From: Acidobacterium sp.
GTDB taxonomy: Bacteria; Acidobacteriota; Terriglobia; Terriglobales; Acidobacteriaceae
Reading direction: 5' to 3'
Assembly: GCA_003166955.1 (NCBI GenBank)
Contig: PMUI01000042.1
Span: 53,238 to 117,237 of the forward strand
DNA: 64,000 nt
Positions 18,310-27,096 of the stretch are shown here, in pieces. The notes below the pieces were generated by a model, which saw nothing but the letters and a program-made list of their open reading frames with translations, did not search any database and was not told where the DNA came from. The first letter of the stretch is position 1. Each line of letters opens with the position of its first letter. Made by a program: the position numbers and the translations under genes.

Positions 18310-19745
18310 GCGCTCTCCAAAGCCTGTCCGACGCGGAAGATAGTCGCCTCGTCGAAATGCCTGCCCAGAATCTGCATCCCGATGGGCAGCCCCTCGCGCG
18401 ATTTCCCGCACGGAACCGACACGCCGCAGATTCCCGCCAGGCTCGCCGTCACCGTGTAGATATCCGCGAGATACATGGCCACCGGATCATCCGACTTCTC
18501 GCCAATTTTGAACGCCGGCGTGGGTGCCGTCGGCGTCAGGATCGCATCCACTTCGCGAAAGGCAGCCAGGAAATCCTCGGCGAGCAGCCGCCGCACCTGT
18601 TGCGCCTTCTTGTAATAGGCGTCGTAATAACCGTGGCTCAGCACGTAGGTCCCGAGCAGGATCCGCCGCTTTACCTCTGCGCCAAATCCCAGGTCGCGCG
18701 TCCGCCGATACATCGCCGCCAGCGTATCCGACTGCGGCGCACGCAGCCCGTACCGCACGCCGTCGAAGCGCGCCAGGTTCGCGCTGGCCTCGGCCGTCGC
18801 GATCACATAATAGGTTGGGATCGCATACCGCGTGTGCGGCAGCGAAATGGGCCGAATCTCCGCGCCTGCCGCGCGCAGCTTCTCGATCCCAGCCTCGATC
18901 GCCGTCCGCACTTCCGCGTCCAGGCCCTCCGCGAAGTACTCCCGCGGCACGCCCAGCTTCATGCCCTTTACACCGCGGTCGAGACTCTCCGTGTAGTCCG
19001 GAACCGGCAGCGTCGACGACGTCGCGTCCATCACGTCGTGACCCGCAATTACGCCCAGCACAGTGGCCGCATCGCGCACCGTCGCCCCGAAGGGACCGAT
19101 GCGGTCCAGCGACGACGCAAACGCGATCAGCCCGTACCGTGAAACGCGCCCGTACGTCGGCAGCACACCCACCACCCCGCAAAACGAGGCAGGCTGCCGG
19201 ATCGAGCCGCCGGTATCCGTGCCAAGCGTTGCGACCGCCATGCCAGCGGCCACCGCAGCCGCCGAGCCCCCGCTCGAACCGCCAGGCACGCGATCCAGGG
19301 CGTGCGGATTATGGACCGGCCCATACGCTGAATTCTCGTTCGACGAGCCCATCGCAAACTCGTCGCAGTTCAGCTTGCCGAGGAAAATCGCCCCCGCATC
19401 CGCCAGCTTCTTCACCGCCGTCGCCGTGTAAGGCGGCCGATAGCCTTCCAGAATCTTTGACCCCGCCGTCGCCGCGAATCCTTCGAGCGTCAGCACATCC
19501 TTGATGCCGAACGGCACGCCCGCCAGCTTCGGCAGCGAGTCGCCCTTCGCAGCAAGATCATCGATGCGCACAGCCTGCGCCAGCGCATACTCCCGATCGA
19601 CGGAAAGGAAGGCATGGATCTTCGGATCCTCGCCCGCAATCCGCGCCTGATAAATCTCGGTCACCGCCTTGGCCGTTGTCTCGCCTTTCGCAATCGCCGA
19701 TCGGATGCCTTCAATCGAACCCGCCGCTGTCGCCGTCGTGCTCAT
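18306..19745 (-). CDS. gatA: Aspartyl/glutamyl-tRNA amidotransferase subunit A
   Basis: Amidase subunit of the GatCAB complex, 479 residues, which supplies ammonia from glutamine to convert Glu-tRNA(Gln) or Asp-tRNA(Asn). The Ser-cisSer-Lys triad is clear: K82 (GIKDV), S157 (GGSSGGS) and S181 (TGGSIRQPA). It overlaps gatC by 4 bp (ATGA at 19745-19742). The gatB partner is not in this window, so the third subunit must be encoded elsewhere. Confidence 0.95.
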   Translation of the reverse strand: MSTTATAAGSIEGIRSAIAKGETTAKAVTEIYQARIAGEDPKIHAFLSVDREYALAQAVRIDDLAAKGDSLPKLAGVPFGIKDVLTLEGFAATAGSKILEGYRPPYTATAVKKLADAGAIFLGKLNCDEFAMGSSNENSAYGPVHNPHALDRVPGGSSGGSAAAVAAGMAVATLGTDTGGSIRQPASFCGVVGVLPTYGRVSRYGLIAFASSLDRIGPFGATVRDAATVLGVIAGHDVMDATSSTLPVPDYTESLDRGVKGMKLGVPREYFAEGLDAEVRTAIEAGIEKLRAAGAEIRPISLPHTRYAIPTYYVIATAEASANLARFDGVRYGLRAPQSDTLAAMYRRTRDLGFGAEVKRRILLGTYVLSHGYYDAYYKKAQQVRRLLAEDFLAAFREVDAILTPTAPTPAFKIGEKSDDPVAMYLADIYTVTASLAGICGVSVPCGKSREGLPIGMQILGRHFDEATIFRVGQALESA

Positions 19746-20077
19746 CGCTCAATCACCTTCGGGACCTTAAAGAACACCCCATCCGTCTCCGGCGCAGACG
19801 CCATCACCTGCGCGCGGTCCAGACATGGCCGGACTTCATCCTCCCGCAGCACCGACTGCTTCTCCGACACAGGCTCGCCGGAGACCGCGAGCACCTCAGA
19901 CACCTGCGCCATGGGTTCCACCTGCGCGGTATCCAGCTCCCCGAGTTGCGCAACGTAATCCAGGATCGCGTTCAGGTCGCGGCGCATGCGCCCCTCTTCG
20001 TCGGCGGTCAGATCCAGGTTTGCCAGTTCCGCCACCCGCCGCACATCGGCCGGGGAAACTCGTTCCGTTTCGGGCAT
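19742..20077 (-). CDS. gatC: Aspartyl/glutamyl-tRNA amidotransferase subunit C
   Basis: Small belt subunit of GatCAB, 111 residues. It has the family opening [21 protein letters not shown], the central [15 protein letters not shown] and the C-terminal FFKVPKVI. It is the first gene of the gatC-gatA-CPBP operon. Its start lies 109 bp from a divergent small gene, so the two share a promoter region. Confidence 0.94.
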   Translation of the reverse strand: MPETERVSPADVRRVAELANLDLTADEEGRMRRDLNAILDYVAQLGELDTAQVEPMAQVSEVLAVSGEPVSEKQSVLREDEVRPCLDRAQVMASAPETDGVFFKVPKVIER

Positions 20078-20122
20078 GGTTCCAGTTTAAACGGCAGCAT
20101 AGGGGAATGCCCTGAACATGCC

Positions 20123-20150
20123 TTGACAGACGCCCCTGGCCAGGTACAAT
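20123..20150 (+). promoter_or_regulatory. Sigma70-type promoter
   Basis: TTGACA at 20123-20128 and TACAAT at 20145-20150, 16 bp apart, is close to consensus. It points rightward at the 52-codon gene starting at 20187, leaving a leader of about 30 nt. Confidence 0.65.
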
Positions 20151-20186
20151 CTGCCCCATACCGACTCGTACAGCCCTGAACACCCC

Positions 20187-20345
20187 ATGAATACGGTCTG
20201 TAAGCACCCCAAGGTCCGCGTAGTGGCGCGCGAAGATGACGTCGAATTCGTCGAGTGCCTCGATTGCGGAGAGGTTTTCGACTCCAACGAATTTCGCGAT
20301 ATGGCCATCGAGGACACCGAGGACGAGGAAGAAGAGACCGCCTGA
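20187..20345 (+). CDS. Small acidic Cys-rich protein (putative zinc ribbon), 52 residues
   Basis: A short gene of 53 codons from ATG 20187 to TGA 20345. The protein has C5 with H7, then CLDC at residues 24-27, a spacing that could hold zinc. It ends in a very acidic tail (DTEDEEEE). A near-consensus promoter lies just upstream, and the reading frame fits exactly between gatC and gluQ on the opposite strand. I do not recognise a characterised family. The coding status rests on the promoter, the Cys pattern and the clean boundaries; there is no strong Shine-Dalgarno sequence. Confidence 0.6.
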   Translation: MNTVCKHPKVRVVAREDDVEFVECLDCGEVFDSNEFRDMAIEDTEDEEEETA

Positions 20346-20351
20346 CCGCCG

Positions 20352-21290
20352 CTATTCCGCCGGATCCGCCGCCAACCCCGGCATCTCGTCCGGCGTCCTG
20401 CCCAGCTCCCGCAGCGTCCGAATCGACAGCGCGTCATGCCGCTTCGCCAGGCGCTCTCCGCGATCGTCGACCACCAGGGAGCAGTGATACCACTGCGGCT
20501 CCTTCCATCCCAGCGCGCGATACAGCAGAATCTGTCGCGCCGTCGAGAGCAACAGGTCTGCGCCGCGCACGACCTCGGTGATCTGCATCGCGTGGTCGTC
20601 CGCTACTACTGCGAGCTGATAAGCAGGAACATCATCCCGCCGCCACACCGGAAAATCTCCGAAGTCTTCCCCGGCAACAAACCTCTGCGGCCCAAAATGA
20701 CCATCCTCGAACGCGATCACCTCGCCATCCGGGACACGAAAGCGCCAGTTCACCCCGATTGGGCTGTCGGGCCGCGGCAACACTGCACCCGCCTTCGGAC
20801 GGCAGGTCCCCGGATACATCGGCCCCTCGTCGCCCTCGAACCGCAATTCCTGGCGGTCCGGCGCGTCATCATGCGTCCGGGGTCCCCGGCGAACTTGTTC
20901 GCTGGGGTGGTCATGCGGCGCCTGGGCAATCCCGCTCAGCTCGCGCCGTGAGCACGCGCAGGGATACAGAAATCCCCGCTCCAGAAGCTCCTTCCAGGTT
21001 TTCAGGTATTCCCCGCGCCGCTCGCTTTGCGAATAAGGGCCGAATGTCCCACCAACATCCGGCCCCTCCTGCCAATGCATGCCGAGCCAATCGAGATCCT
21101 CGACCATCGCATGGGCGAACTCCGCTCTCGAACGCTGCGGATCCAGATCCTCATTCCGCAGAACCAGGATTCCGTCCGTCGCGCGCGCTCGCGTGTACGC
21201 CGTCCAGAATGTCCTGGCGTGCCCAACGTGCAGCAATCCTGTCGGCGACGGAGCAATCCGTCCCCGATACTGGTTTCGATCCGGCTTCAC
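20352..21290 (-). CDS. gluQ: Glutamyl-Q tRNA(Asp) synthetase
   Basis: A 312-residue GluRS paralogue lacking the anticodon-binding domain, which attaches glutamate to queuosine in tRNA(Asp). It has the class I motif in APSPTGLLHVGHART (residues 13-27). A zinc-site region appears as YPCACSRREL with a later YPGTC, and the KMSKS equivalent is in GERLAKRHDA. The start is GTG 21290. It follows the glycosyltransferase gene by 44 bp on the same strand. It ends 6 bp from the small plus-strand gene. Confidence 0.92.
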   Translation of the reverse strand: MKPDRNQYRGRIAPSPTGLLHVGHARTFWTAYTRARATDGILVLRNEDLDPQRSRAEFAHAMVEDLDWLGMHWQEGPDVGGTFGPYSQSERRGEYLKTWKELLERGFLYPCACSRRELSGIAQAPHDHPSEQVRRGPRTHDDAPDRQELRFEGDEGPMYPGTCRPKAGAVLPRPDSPIGVNWRFRVPDGEVIAFEDGHFGPQRFVAGEDFGDFPVWRRDDVPAYQLAVVADDHAMQITEVVRGADLLLSTARQILLYRALGWKEPQWYHCSLVVDDRGERLAKRHDALSIRTLRELGRTPDEMPGLAADPAE

Positions 21291-21334
21291 GCCGCCAGTG
21301 TATCGGTCCCGATCGTTCTATCGCGCGTAGAGGG

Positions 21335-22402
21335 TCAGGCCGCGCGATTCGCCTCCGACAACGATTCCGTCGCCGCCGACACGGTCGTCACGGGAGCAAC
21401 TTTCCTCGGCTTCCCCGTTCCCGCGGGGAATGCATATTCGTAAAGCAGCCCAATTCCCTGCCCCAGATAAATCGTCACAAACACCAGGGGCGCTCTCCAC
21501 GCCGAACGGAAACCGTGGCTGGAGCCGATCTGCATCGACGCAAGCAGCACCGCGATCGGAAACACCGCCACGGGCGCGGTAATGATCGCGGCCGTCAGAG
21601 CCGGCAGCTGCGACCAGGCAAACATCGCCAGCAGCACGGCCAGAAGCATCGTGAGCGGCGCAATCTCCGCCAGGGACGAGCACTCCGGATACTTGCGCAT
21701 CCAGTGGCTCGCACCGCGGCCGTGCCGGAACATCTCCACGAGCAGGCTGCGGAGCTTCTGCGGTGGCTGCTCATGGACGGCCAGACGCGGATCGCAGTAG
21801 GCGCGAATGCCCGCCTTCCGCACTCTCTCGTTGAAATCGAGACCGGCACAGGCGTCGAAGCTCTCGTCGAACAAGCCGACCTCTTCGAAGACCCTTCGCC
21901 GGTACGTTCCCGCAAAACCCGGCGGGTCGACGTACCCCGCCATCTCCGGCGCAACTGGACCGCGGCCAATCCGGGTAGAACGCGCCCGCGCAATCGCCTC
22001 GCCCATGTGGGTCTCGGCGTGCGCCACCAGCGGCTGAGGGCGGCACAGGCAGCCGGCCCCAGTCGTTTCCAGAATCGCTGCGGTATCCGTCAACAGATTT
22101 GTCGACGGAATCGTGCAGCGTCCCGAGAGAAACACCACGGCTTCGCCGGACGCGGCGCGAATGCCCGCATTCCGTCCCGCCGCAACGCTGCGCTTCGGGT
22201 TGTCGAGCACGCGAACGCGCACCCGACGATTGTTGTAACGCCGCCTCACCAGATCCCCCGTGCCGTCCGTGGAGACACCGTCGACAATGAGAATCTCGTA
22301 AAGCTCGGCTGGATAGTTCTGTTCCAGCAGCTGATCGATGAGCCCAGGCAGCATTTTCCGCTCATTTCGAGCGGAAACAACTACAGAAAGGTAAGGCAGC
22401 AT
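21335..22402 (-). CDS. Family 2 glycosyltransferase, ExoA-like membrane protein
   Basis: A 355-residue glycosyltransferase with a GT-A domain at about 1-235 (LSVVVSARNERKMLPGLIDQLLEQ; EILIVDGVSTDGT with the nucleotide-binding acidic residues). The later GLDFNERVRKAG carries the acidic residues of the acceptor or base region. Three or four C-terminal helices (about 240-330) anchor it in the membrane, as in succinoglycan ExoA. It transfers an unknown sugar. The start is ATG 22402 with AGAGG 7 nt before it, right next to a 16-bp direct repeat. It may form an operon with gluQ. Confidence 0.87.
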   Translation of the reverse strand: MLPYLSVVVSARNERKMLPGLIDQLLEQNYPAELYEILIVDGVSTDGTGDLVRRRYNNRRVRVRVLDNPKRSVAAGRNAGIRAASGEAVVFLSGRCTIPSTNLLTDTAAILETTGAGCLCRPQPLVAHAETHMGEAIARARSTRIGRGPVAPEMAGYVDPPGFAGTYRRRVFEEVGLFDESFDACAGLDFNERVRKAGIRAYCDPRLAVHEQPPQKLRSLLVEMFRHGRGASHWMRKYPECSSLAEIAPLTMLLAVLLAMFAWSQLPALTAAIITAPVAVFPIAVLLASMQIGSSHGFRSAWRAPLVFVTIYLGQGIGLLYEYAFPAGTGKPRKVAPVTTVSAATESLSEANRAA

Positions 22403-22411
22403 TCGACGTCC

Positions 22412-22445
22412 TCTTTCTACGTCTTACTGTCTTTCTACGTCTTAC
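22412..22445. repeat. Two 16-bp direct repeats next to a ribosome-binding site
   Basis: TCTTTCTACGTCTTAC occurs at 22412-22427 and again at 22430-22445, an 18-bp period. On the minus strand they lie in the 5' leader of the glycosyltransferase gene, the first copy abutting its Shine-Dalgarno sequence. Confidence 0.85.
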
Positions 22446-22979
22446 TTCTCGATGTGATGCTCGTTTATATCATTGAAAATCAATAACTAAACCCCATAAA
22501 GGCCGACTCTTTGGTGATGCAAACTCCCCGGTTACGAGTAACTGAAATGGAGTGATTTCGGCGTCTCTGTCGTATCGTTCCGGTATACAAATCCGGTGCG
22601 CGAACCGCGCATCTGGGCTCCCGGCGGCCCAGGACATGCGTACCCTCGGGAAGGTCAGAGCGCATTGTCATGACTGGCTTTGCACTCGCACGCCGCTGGC
22701 TTTCAACCGCAGTGGCATCGGTGCACGGAGGGGTGACTGGCGGAACACTGCCTCGCGCTCGGGCAGGCCCTGGCGATCCGGTCCCTGAGCGCCGGCGACC
22801 GCCTTACTTCGGAGCGAGCCGCATTGTTGGCTCACCAAAATTCGCCGCCCTCCCCGCTTATCCGGGTGTAGGCTACACGCCGGGAGGGCGCCACGAGGCC
22901 CCCGGTCTTTGCCTGCCTGGCCGTCGAGCTGGCTTACCGCCTGGCTTACTGCTCCGATCGGCCCCGTCAGAAATCAGGG
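22446..22979. other. Intergenic region without a recognisable gene
   Basis: The left part is relatively AT-rich and should carry the glycosyltransferase promoter. The right part is GC-rich with open frames that match no family I know. Part of the stretch just before 22980 is in frame with the small membrane protein but offers no start codon. Confidence 0.35.
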
Positions 22980-23330
22980 ATGAACGCGGCCATGCGGATT
23001 CTTGCCACCGACGACAACGAAAGCTGGGCGGCCTCGCTCTTGGTGCGTCTCATGCGTTTGCTTGGCCTCTTGCTGTTGGCCGTGCTCCTCGCGTACTGGT
23101 TGGGATTTGTGGTCTATACGATCAAGAACCTCATCACGGGCGGACCCCATGCCGTCCTCGCATGGTACGAGCACCTCGACACCGGCAACAGATACAGCGC
23201 TTCGAGCGAAGGACTCGGCTTCCCACAATGGAGTGCCGCGAAATTCGTGCTCCGGCAGGGCATCCTGTTGGGGGTCACGGTGGGCTTGTGGTTCGGCGTC
23301 CGGCCGAGGCAAATCGGCCTGAAGCCTTAG
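22980..23330 (+). CDS. Small membrane protein of unknown function
   Basis: A 116-residue protein with two clear hydrophobic helices, at about 24-47 (LMRLLGLLLLAVLLAYWLGFVV) and 93-108 (GILLGVTVGLWFGV). A polar 40-residue loop separates them. Not recognised as a named family. It starts at ATG 22980 after a weak purine run (ATCAGGG). It lies alone between minus-strand genes. The hydrophobicity pattern and codon use favour a real gene, but the start is not certain. Confidence 0.5.
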   Translation: MNAAMRILATDDNESWAASLLVRLMRLLGLLLLAVLLAYWLGFVVYTIKNLITGGPHAVLAWYEHLDTGNRYSASSEGLGFPQWSAAKFVLRQGILLGVTVGLWFGVRPRQIGLKP

Positions 23331-23447
23331 CCTTCGCCAGCGCGCACACCTACCTCACCGCGTCAGCCTGAGTGATATCCAATGGCAAACCCCGATGTTG
23401 CGCGAAGGCAGCACCGGGGTTTGCAGTCAGCAGATTGGTGGTTGTCT

Positions 23448-24410
23448 TTACCAGCGACGGTTCGAGTCGCCGCGGATGATCTGGATTGCGCTGTACAGGC
23501 TACCGCCAAGCGCGAATCCATCTCCCGAAGCCGTGGCGTGCACGAACTGAAGATGCGGGTTGTCGTGCAGGAAATGGCTGGCCTCGGACGAGATGGTGAA
23601 TCCGCCCGCCCGCAGCGTATCCTCCACGGCCTGCACCTCTTCAGGACGCAGCGCGAAGTCGACATCCAGCGTGATGTTGCTTCCGCCCTCGAAAGGAACC
23701 TGGACGTAGAAGCTCTGGCCCACGCCCAGTCCGGCTTCCGACCGCACGTCGCCGATCGAGATCGAGTTCTCATCCGGCCTCGGCAGGTAGAACGCAAATA
23801 CCTGATCGAGCTGCTCCACAAAACCCTCATCGAACAGCTTCAGGAATTTCGGCGGCAGAATGGTGGCGGGATCGAAGACATTGTCGGTTCCAGGAATCAC
23901 GCCAACGCCCATCTGCGGGCTGTGGATCGTCGCCAGCGCGGTGGCCAGGGAAGTCGCCAGATCACTGCCGTCGCCGAGCGCTTCGAATTCCACCCACTCC
24001 AGCTTCGGCGATTCCAGGAGGAAGTGGCTTCCGATTCCGCTAATGTGGATATGCTTGTTCGCGCGCAGCGCCGTCTCCAGCGCCACCACCTCCGATTCCT
24101 GCGCGGGCAGAGCGCCATCGGCGAACACCTGTCCATCCGAGGAGTTCTTGAATGCGACAAACCCGTTCGCGACGGCTCCCACATTCTGCGCCTGACCGTT
24201 GACCGTCATCGTCAGATCCGACCGAACCAGCTCGAAGCGCAGAACGTTACCGGGCATTTCTGTCCCGGTCGCGCCCAGAGCGCTTTGAATCGCGCTCCAG
24301 TCCGGAGCTGCAACCGCCTTCTCACCGGCAAACGAGAAGAACACGACAGCCAAAGCAACGGCTTTGGCCAACTGACTGCGGCTAAAGCGCACAAATCCGA
24401 GTGCGAGCAT
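23448..24410 (-). CDS. Secreted protein with two DUF1259 domains
   Basis: A 320-residue protein with a signal peptide (residues 1-35, ending near KAVAAPDW). It has two copies of the DUF1259 fold, about 36-175 and 180-315. Each copy has a pattern of a strand (LTMTVNG..., SISIGDV...), an FVAFK/FYVQVPF segment, a paired Glu region and a conserved His-containing strand (ISGIGSHFLLESPKLEWVEFEALG, ISSEASHFLHDNPHLQFVHATASG). The function of DUF1259 is unknown. GGAGG lies 10 nt before the ATG. Confidence 0.8.
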   Translation of the reverse strand: MLALGFVRFSRSQLAKAVALAVVFFSFAGEKAVAAPDWSAIQSALGATGTEMPGNVLRFELVRSDLTMTVNGQAQNVGAVANGFVAFKNSSDGQVFADGALPAQESEVVALETALRANKHIHISGIGSHFLLESPKLEWVEFEALGDGSDLATSLATALATIHSPQMGVGVIPGTDNVFDPATILPPKFLKLFDEGFVEQLDQVFAFYLPRPDENSISIGDVRSEAGLGVGQSFYVQVPFEGGSNITLDVDFALRPEEVQAVEDTLRAGGFTISSEASHFLHDNPHLQFVHATASGDGFALGGSLYSAIQIIRGDSNRRW

Positions 24411-24559
24411 TGGGGAAACGCCTCCACGGAAGAATTTTGTCCATTCCGGACCGAACGAATACTACGCCCGCTCCATAACCGCGGTCATGAATTTTCCACA
24501 AGCGCACCAAGTCGATCGGGGGATTGACAATTACGGTCGGGCTCGGCAAACTTTCCGGG

Positions 24560-24787
24560 CTATTCGGTGTAGATCTCTCCGTCGATCCTGATCCGGTCGC
24601 ACCATCGGCAGAACCACACTTCCCTGCCCGGCGCCTGACGGCTCAGATCCAGTTGCCCCCATCGATGCAGACCAAACCAGCACAACAGGTTCCTCCCTGC
24701 GCTGGATTCGTGCATTCTGTGCGGCCACAGCTTTGCAAGAGATCGCGCCAGCTCGGTGTCCGAAGATCGACTCGACGTGGAATGCAT
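24560..24787 (-). CDS. Small zinc-ribbon-like protein
   Basis: A 75-residue protein. The C-terminal half has the order C-x4-H-R-W ... C-x2-C (CWFGLHRWG and FCRWC), as in small zinc-binding proteins of the DUF1660 kind. The first 30 residues are basic and unremarkable. The start ATG 24787 is preceded by GGAGGG at ideal spacing, and it follows the secreted-protein gene by 27 bp on the same strand, so it is probably the second gene of a two-gene unit. No function can be assigned. Confidence 0.55.
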   Translation of the reverse strand: MHSTSSRSSDTELARSLAKLWPHRMHESSAGRNLLCWFGLHRWGQLDLSRQAPGREVWFCRWCDRIRIDGEIYTE

Positions 24788-24814
24788 CTGTCCCTCCGCA
24801 GTCCGTGCACTGGC

Positions 24815-25519
24815 CTACGGCTTCGTCAGCTTCAAATCCGTGACCGTCCCTTCGGTGTTGTGCGCAAACCTGATCCCATAGACACCGTCGGTGGATTTTA
24901 ATTTCCCAGGCCCAACCACGGCCGACCTGTCGTAGCTCGCCACCACCGTGCCGTTGATCGCGCACTCTACCTTGTCGCCCTTCACCGACATCGCGATCGT
25001 CTGGGTCACTGGTTGGCCGGGCGCCTCCGCCTTGTGAATGGCGGCATTGGCTTCGCGGCGGCCATTCATCTGGAACGGCGCCGGCCCGAATCCGCGCACG
25101 ATAAAGTTGCCGCTCCCATAGGCGGCGCAGTACAGTTCCGTCTGATTGGCGGTCCCCATGTCGTTCCCCGCAATCACAATCCCATACGGGTGAGGGTGCG
25201 TGTTCAAGCTCATGAACTTCGGCTCGGTGAAGGTCGCCGACACCGTGTAGTCGCCGCTCGCCGTGTTCGCCGGATTCCAGTAGGTGATCGCGGGACCCGT
25301 GATCACGTGCAGCGCGTCGCCCTCCTTGCTGAGCTTCGCGTCGTTGACCGTCTCTTGAGCGCCGGGGTCAAGTTTTCCCTGCCATCCCGGAACCGAAATG
25401 CCGCCCCCGGGCACAGAACGAGAAACATCGGCCTGGGGCGACGGCGCCTGCGCGATAGCCAGCACCGGCACGACGATGAAAACAGCAGCGACGACCGCAG
25501 AGTGACGGACAAAACGCAT
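24815..25519 (-). CDS. Secreted concanavalin A-like domain protein
   Basis: A 234-residue exported protein. A signal peptide (1-23, ending AIAQA) is followed by a beta-sandwich-like domain of the 3-keto-disaccharide hydrolase / DUF1080-related type (WNPANTASGDYTVSATFTEPK, YGIVIAGNDMG, YGIRFAHNTEGTVTDLKLTKP). These domains usually bind or cleave sugars, but I see no catalytic residues I can name. AAGGAG lies before the ATG. It forms a probable unit with the small zinc-ribbon gene downstream. Confidence 0.7.
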   Translation of the reverse strand: MRFVRHSAVVAAVFIVVPVLAIAQAPSPQADVSRSVPGGGISVPGWQGKLDPGAQETVNDAKLSKEGDALHVITGPAITYWNPANTASGDYTVSATFTEPKFMSLNTHPHPYGIVIAGNDMGTANQTELYCAAYGSGNFIVRGFGPAPFQMNGRREANAAIHKAEAPGQPVTQTIAMSVKGDKVECAINGTVVASYDRSAVVGPGKLKSTDGVYGIRFAHNTEGTVTDLKLTKP

Positions 25520-25581
25520 CGGGGATTCTCCTTAGAAGACGACTCGGGAATTGTATCCCGCGCCGGTGCTCGCCCGGCAAA

Positions 25582-27096
25582 TCACTGCTGCGTTGTGTAT
25601 GCGCTGTTCGGCACTTTCGCGCCCACCTGCGACGGCGTCGCCAACTGCGAGCGATCCCACCCGCCACCCAACGCCTGCACCAGTTGCACAGTCTGGATCA
25701 TCTCCGACACCTGCAGCGCATTCAGCGTTTGCTGATCGCCGAGCAGCGTCGTCTGCGCGGTCACAACGTCCACGTATGGATCGACCCCGATGCTGTAGCG
25801 CTGCGTCTCCAGATCCAGAAATTCCTGCGCCGCCTTCACCGCATCCTGCTGGTGCAAAATCTGCTGCGAATAGATGCGGGTGCCAGACAGTGCATCTTCC
25901 ACCTGCTGGAAAGCGGTAAGCGAGGTCTGCCGATAAGCCGCCAGATCGGCGTTGTACGCCGCCTCGTACTGATGCAGCTGGGCCCGATAGAGGCCACCAT
26001 TAAAGAGGATCTGCGACGCCGATGGGCCCATCGACCAGAAGCGGCTCGGCCAGTCAAAGAGATGCTTCAGCGTGGAGCTCTCGAACCCCCCGCCGGCCGA
26101 TATTGTTATCTGCGGGAAGAATGCTCCGTAACCGATCCCGATCGTCGCGTTGGCCTCGGCCAGCGTGCGCTCTGCTGCGGCGACATCCGGCCGCCGTTCC
26201 ACCAGCTGCGACGGCACGCCCGTCGGAATGGCCGGCGGCCCGTACGTCATCGGCCTCACCGGAATCGAAAAGTCCGTCGCAACCTTGCCCAGCAGCACCG
26301 CGATCGCATGCTCATACTGTGCGCGCAGCAGACCCACGTTGGTGGCAGCAGACTTCGCGGACTCGAGTGTCGCCCGCGCTTCCACCACCGAAATGTAGTC
26401 ACCCGTGCCCGCATCGTATGCGCCCTGATTCGCGTCGAGTGCCTTCCGATCGGCCTCCACGGTCTGGTTGAGGATCACCTGGAGCATGTCCTGTCCGCGA
26501 ATTTCAAAGTAGTACTGGGCCAGCGATGCCTGCTCCGTGAGCTTCTCGTTCTCCAGATCGGCAGCGCTCACCTGCGCGGCATATTGCGCCTCGCGGACCT
26601 CGTTGCGAATCTTGCCCCACAAATCCGGGACCCACGAAACCTCCAGCGGCGCAGCCCACAGGGTGCTGCTTCGGCCCGTATTCGCCGTGGCAGAATTCGT
26701 CAGGTTGGAAGAACTCCTTGATCGGCTCCAACTCGGATTCGCCGTGATCGTCGGCCAGTACTGCGACCGCGCCTCGGCAATCAGCGCCCGCGCCTCCATA
26801 TATTGTTCGAAGTACTGCTTGATGGTCTGGTTGTTGATGTTCAGCTGATCTTCCAGCGCGTTCAGCTCCGGCTCCTGAAACACCTCCCACCAGCTGCCAC
26901 GCAGCATCGCCTCCTGAGGGCTGGAGACCTTCCATCCCGGTTGATCCTGGAAGTTCACCGTCGACTCCTTGTAATTGGGCGCGGTCGCCTGGGTCGGCGT
27001 GGGCGCATGATAGCGCGGCCCCACGCTGCAGCCCGCCAAGCCGGCGATCAGCGCCACCCCTGCCGCAATGACCCGCCTGCGTCTCTCCTCCCTCAT
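25582..27096 (-). CDS. Outer-membrane efflux lipoprotein, NodT/OprM-type
   Basis: TolC-family outer-membrane factor of 504 residues. The start ATG 27096 overlaps the stop of the second RND pump (ATGA), and the protein opens with a lipoprotein signal (AGVALIAGLAGC). It contains the two outer-membrane efflux repeats: long coiled-coil helices with paired QANYxAA/LDANQ-like segments and a strand GFESSTLKHLFDW. It forms the exit duct of the tripartite pump encoded upstream. It is the last gene of the operon. A frame open to 27306 is just the overlap with the pump gene. Confidence 0.92.
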   Translation of the reverse strand: MREERRRRVIAAGVALIAGLAGCSVGPRYHAPTPTQATAPNYKESTVNFQDQPGWKVSSPQEAMLRGSWWEVFQEPELNALEDQLNINNQTIKQYFEQYMEARALIAEARSQYWPTITANPSWSRSRSSSNLTNSATANTGRSSTLWAAPLEVSWVPDLWGKIRNEVREAQYAAQVSAADLENEKLTEQASLAQYYFEIRGQDMLQVILNQTVEADRKALDANQGAYDAGTGDYISVVEARATLESAKSAATNVGLLRAQYEHAIAVLLGKVATDFSIPVRPMTYGPPAIPTGVPSQLVERRPDVAAAERTLAEANATIGIGYGAFFPQITISAGGGFESSTLKHLFDWPSRFWSMGPSASQILFNGGLYRAQLHQYEAAYNADLAAYRQTSLTAFQQVEDALSGTRIYSQQILHQQDAVKAAQEFLDLETQRYSIGVDPYVDVVTAQTTLLGDQQTLNALQVSEMIQTVQLVQALGGGWDRSQLATPSQVGAKVPNSAYTTQQ

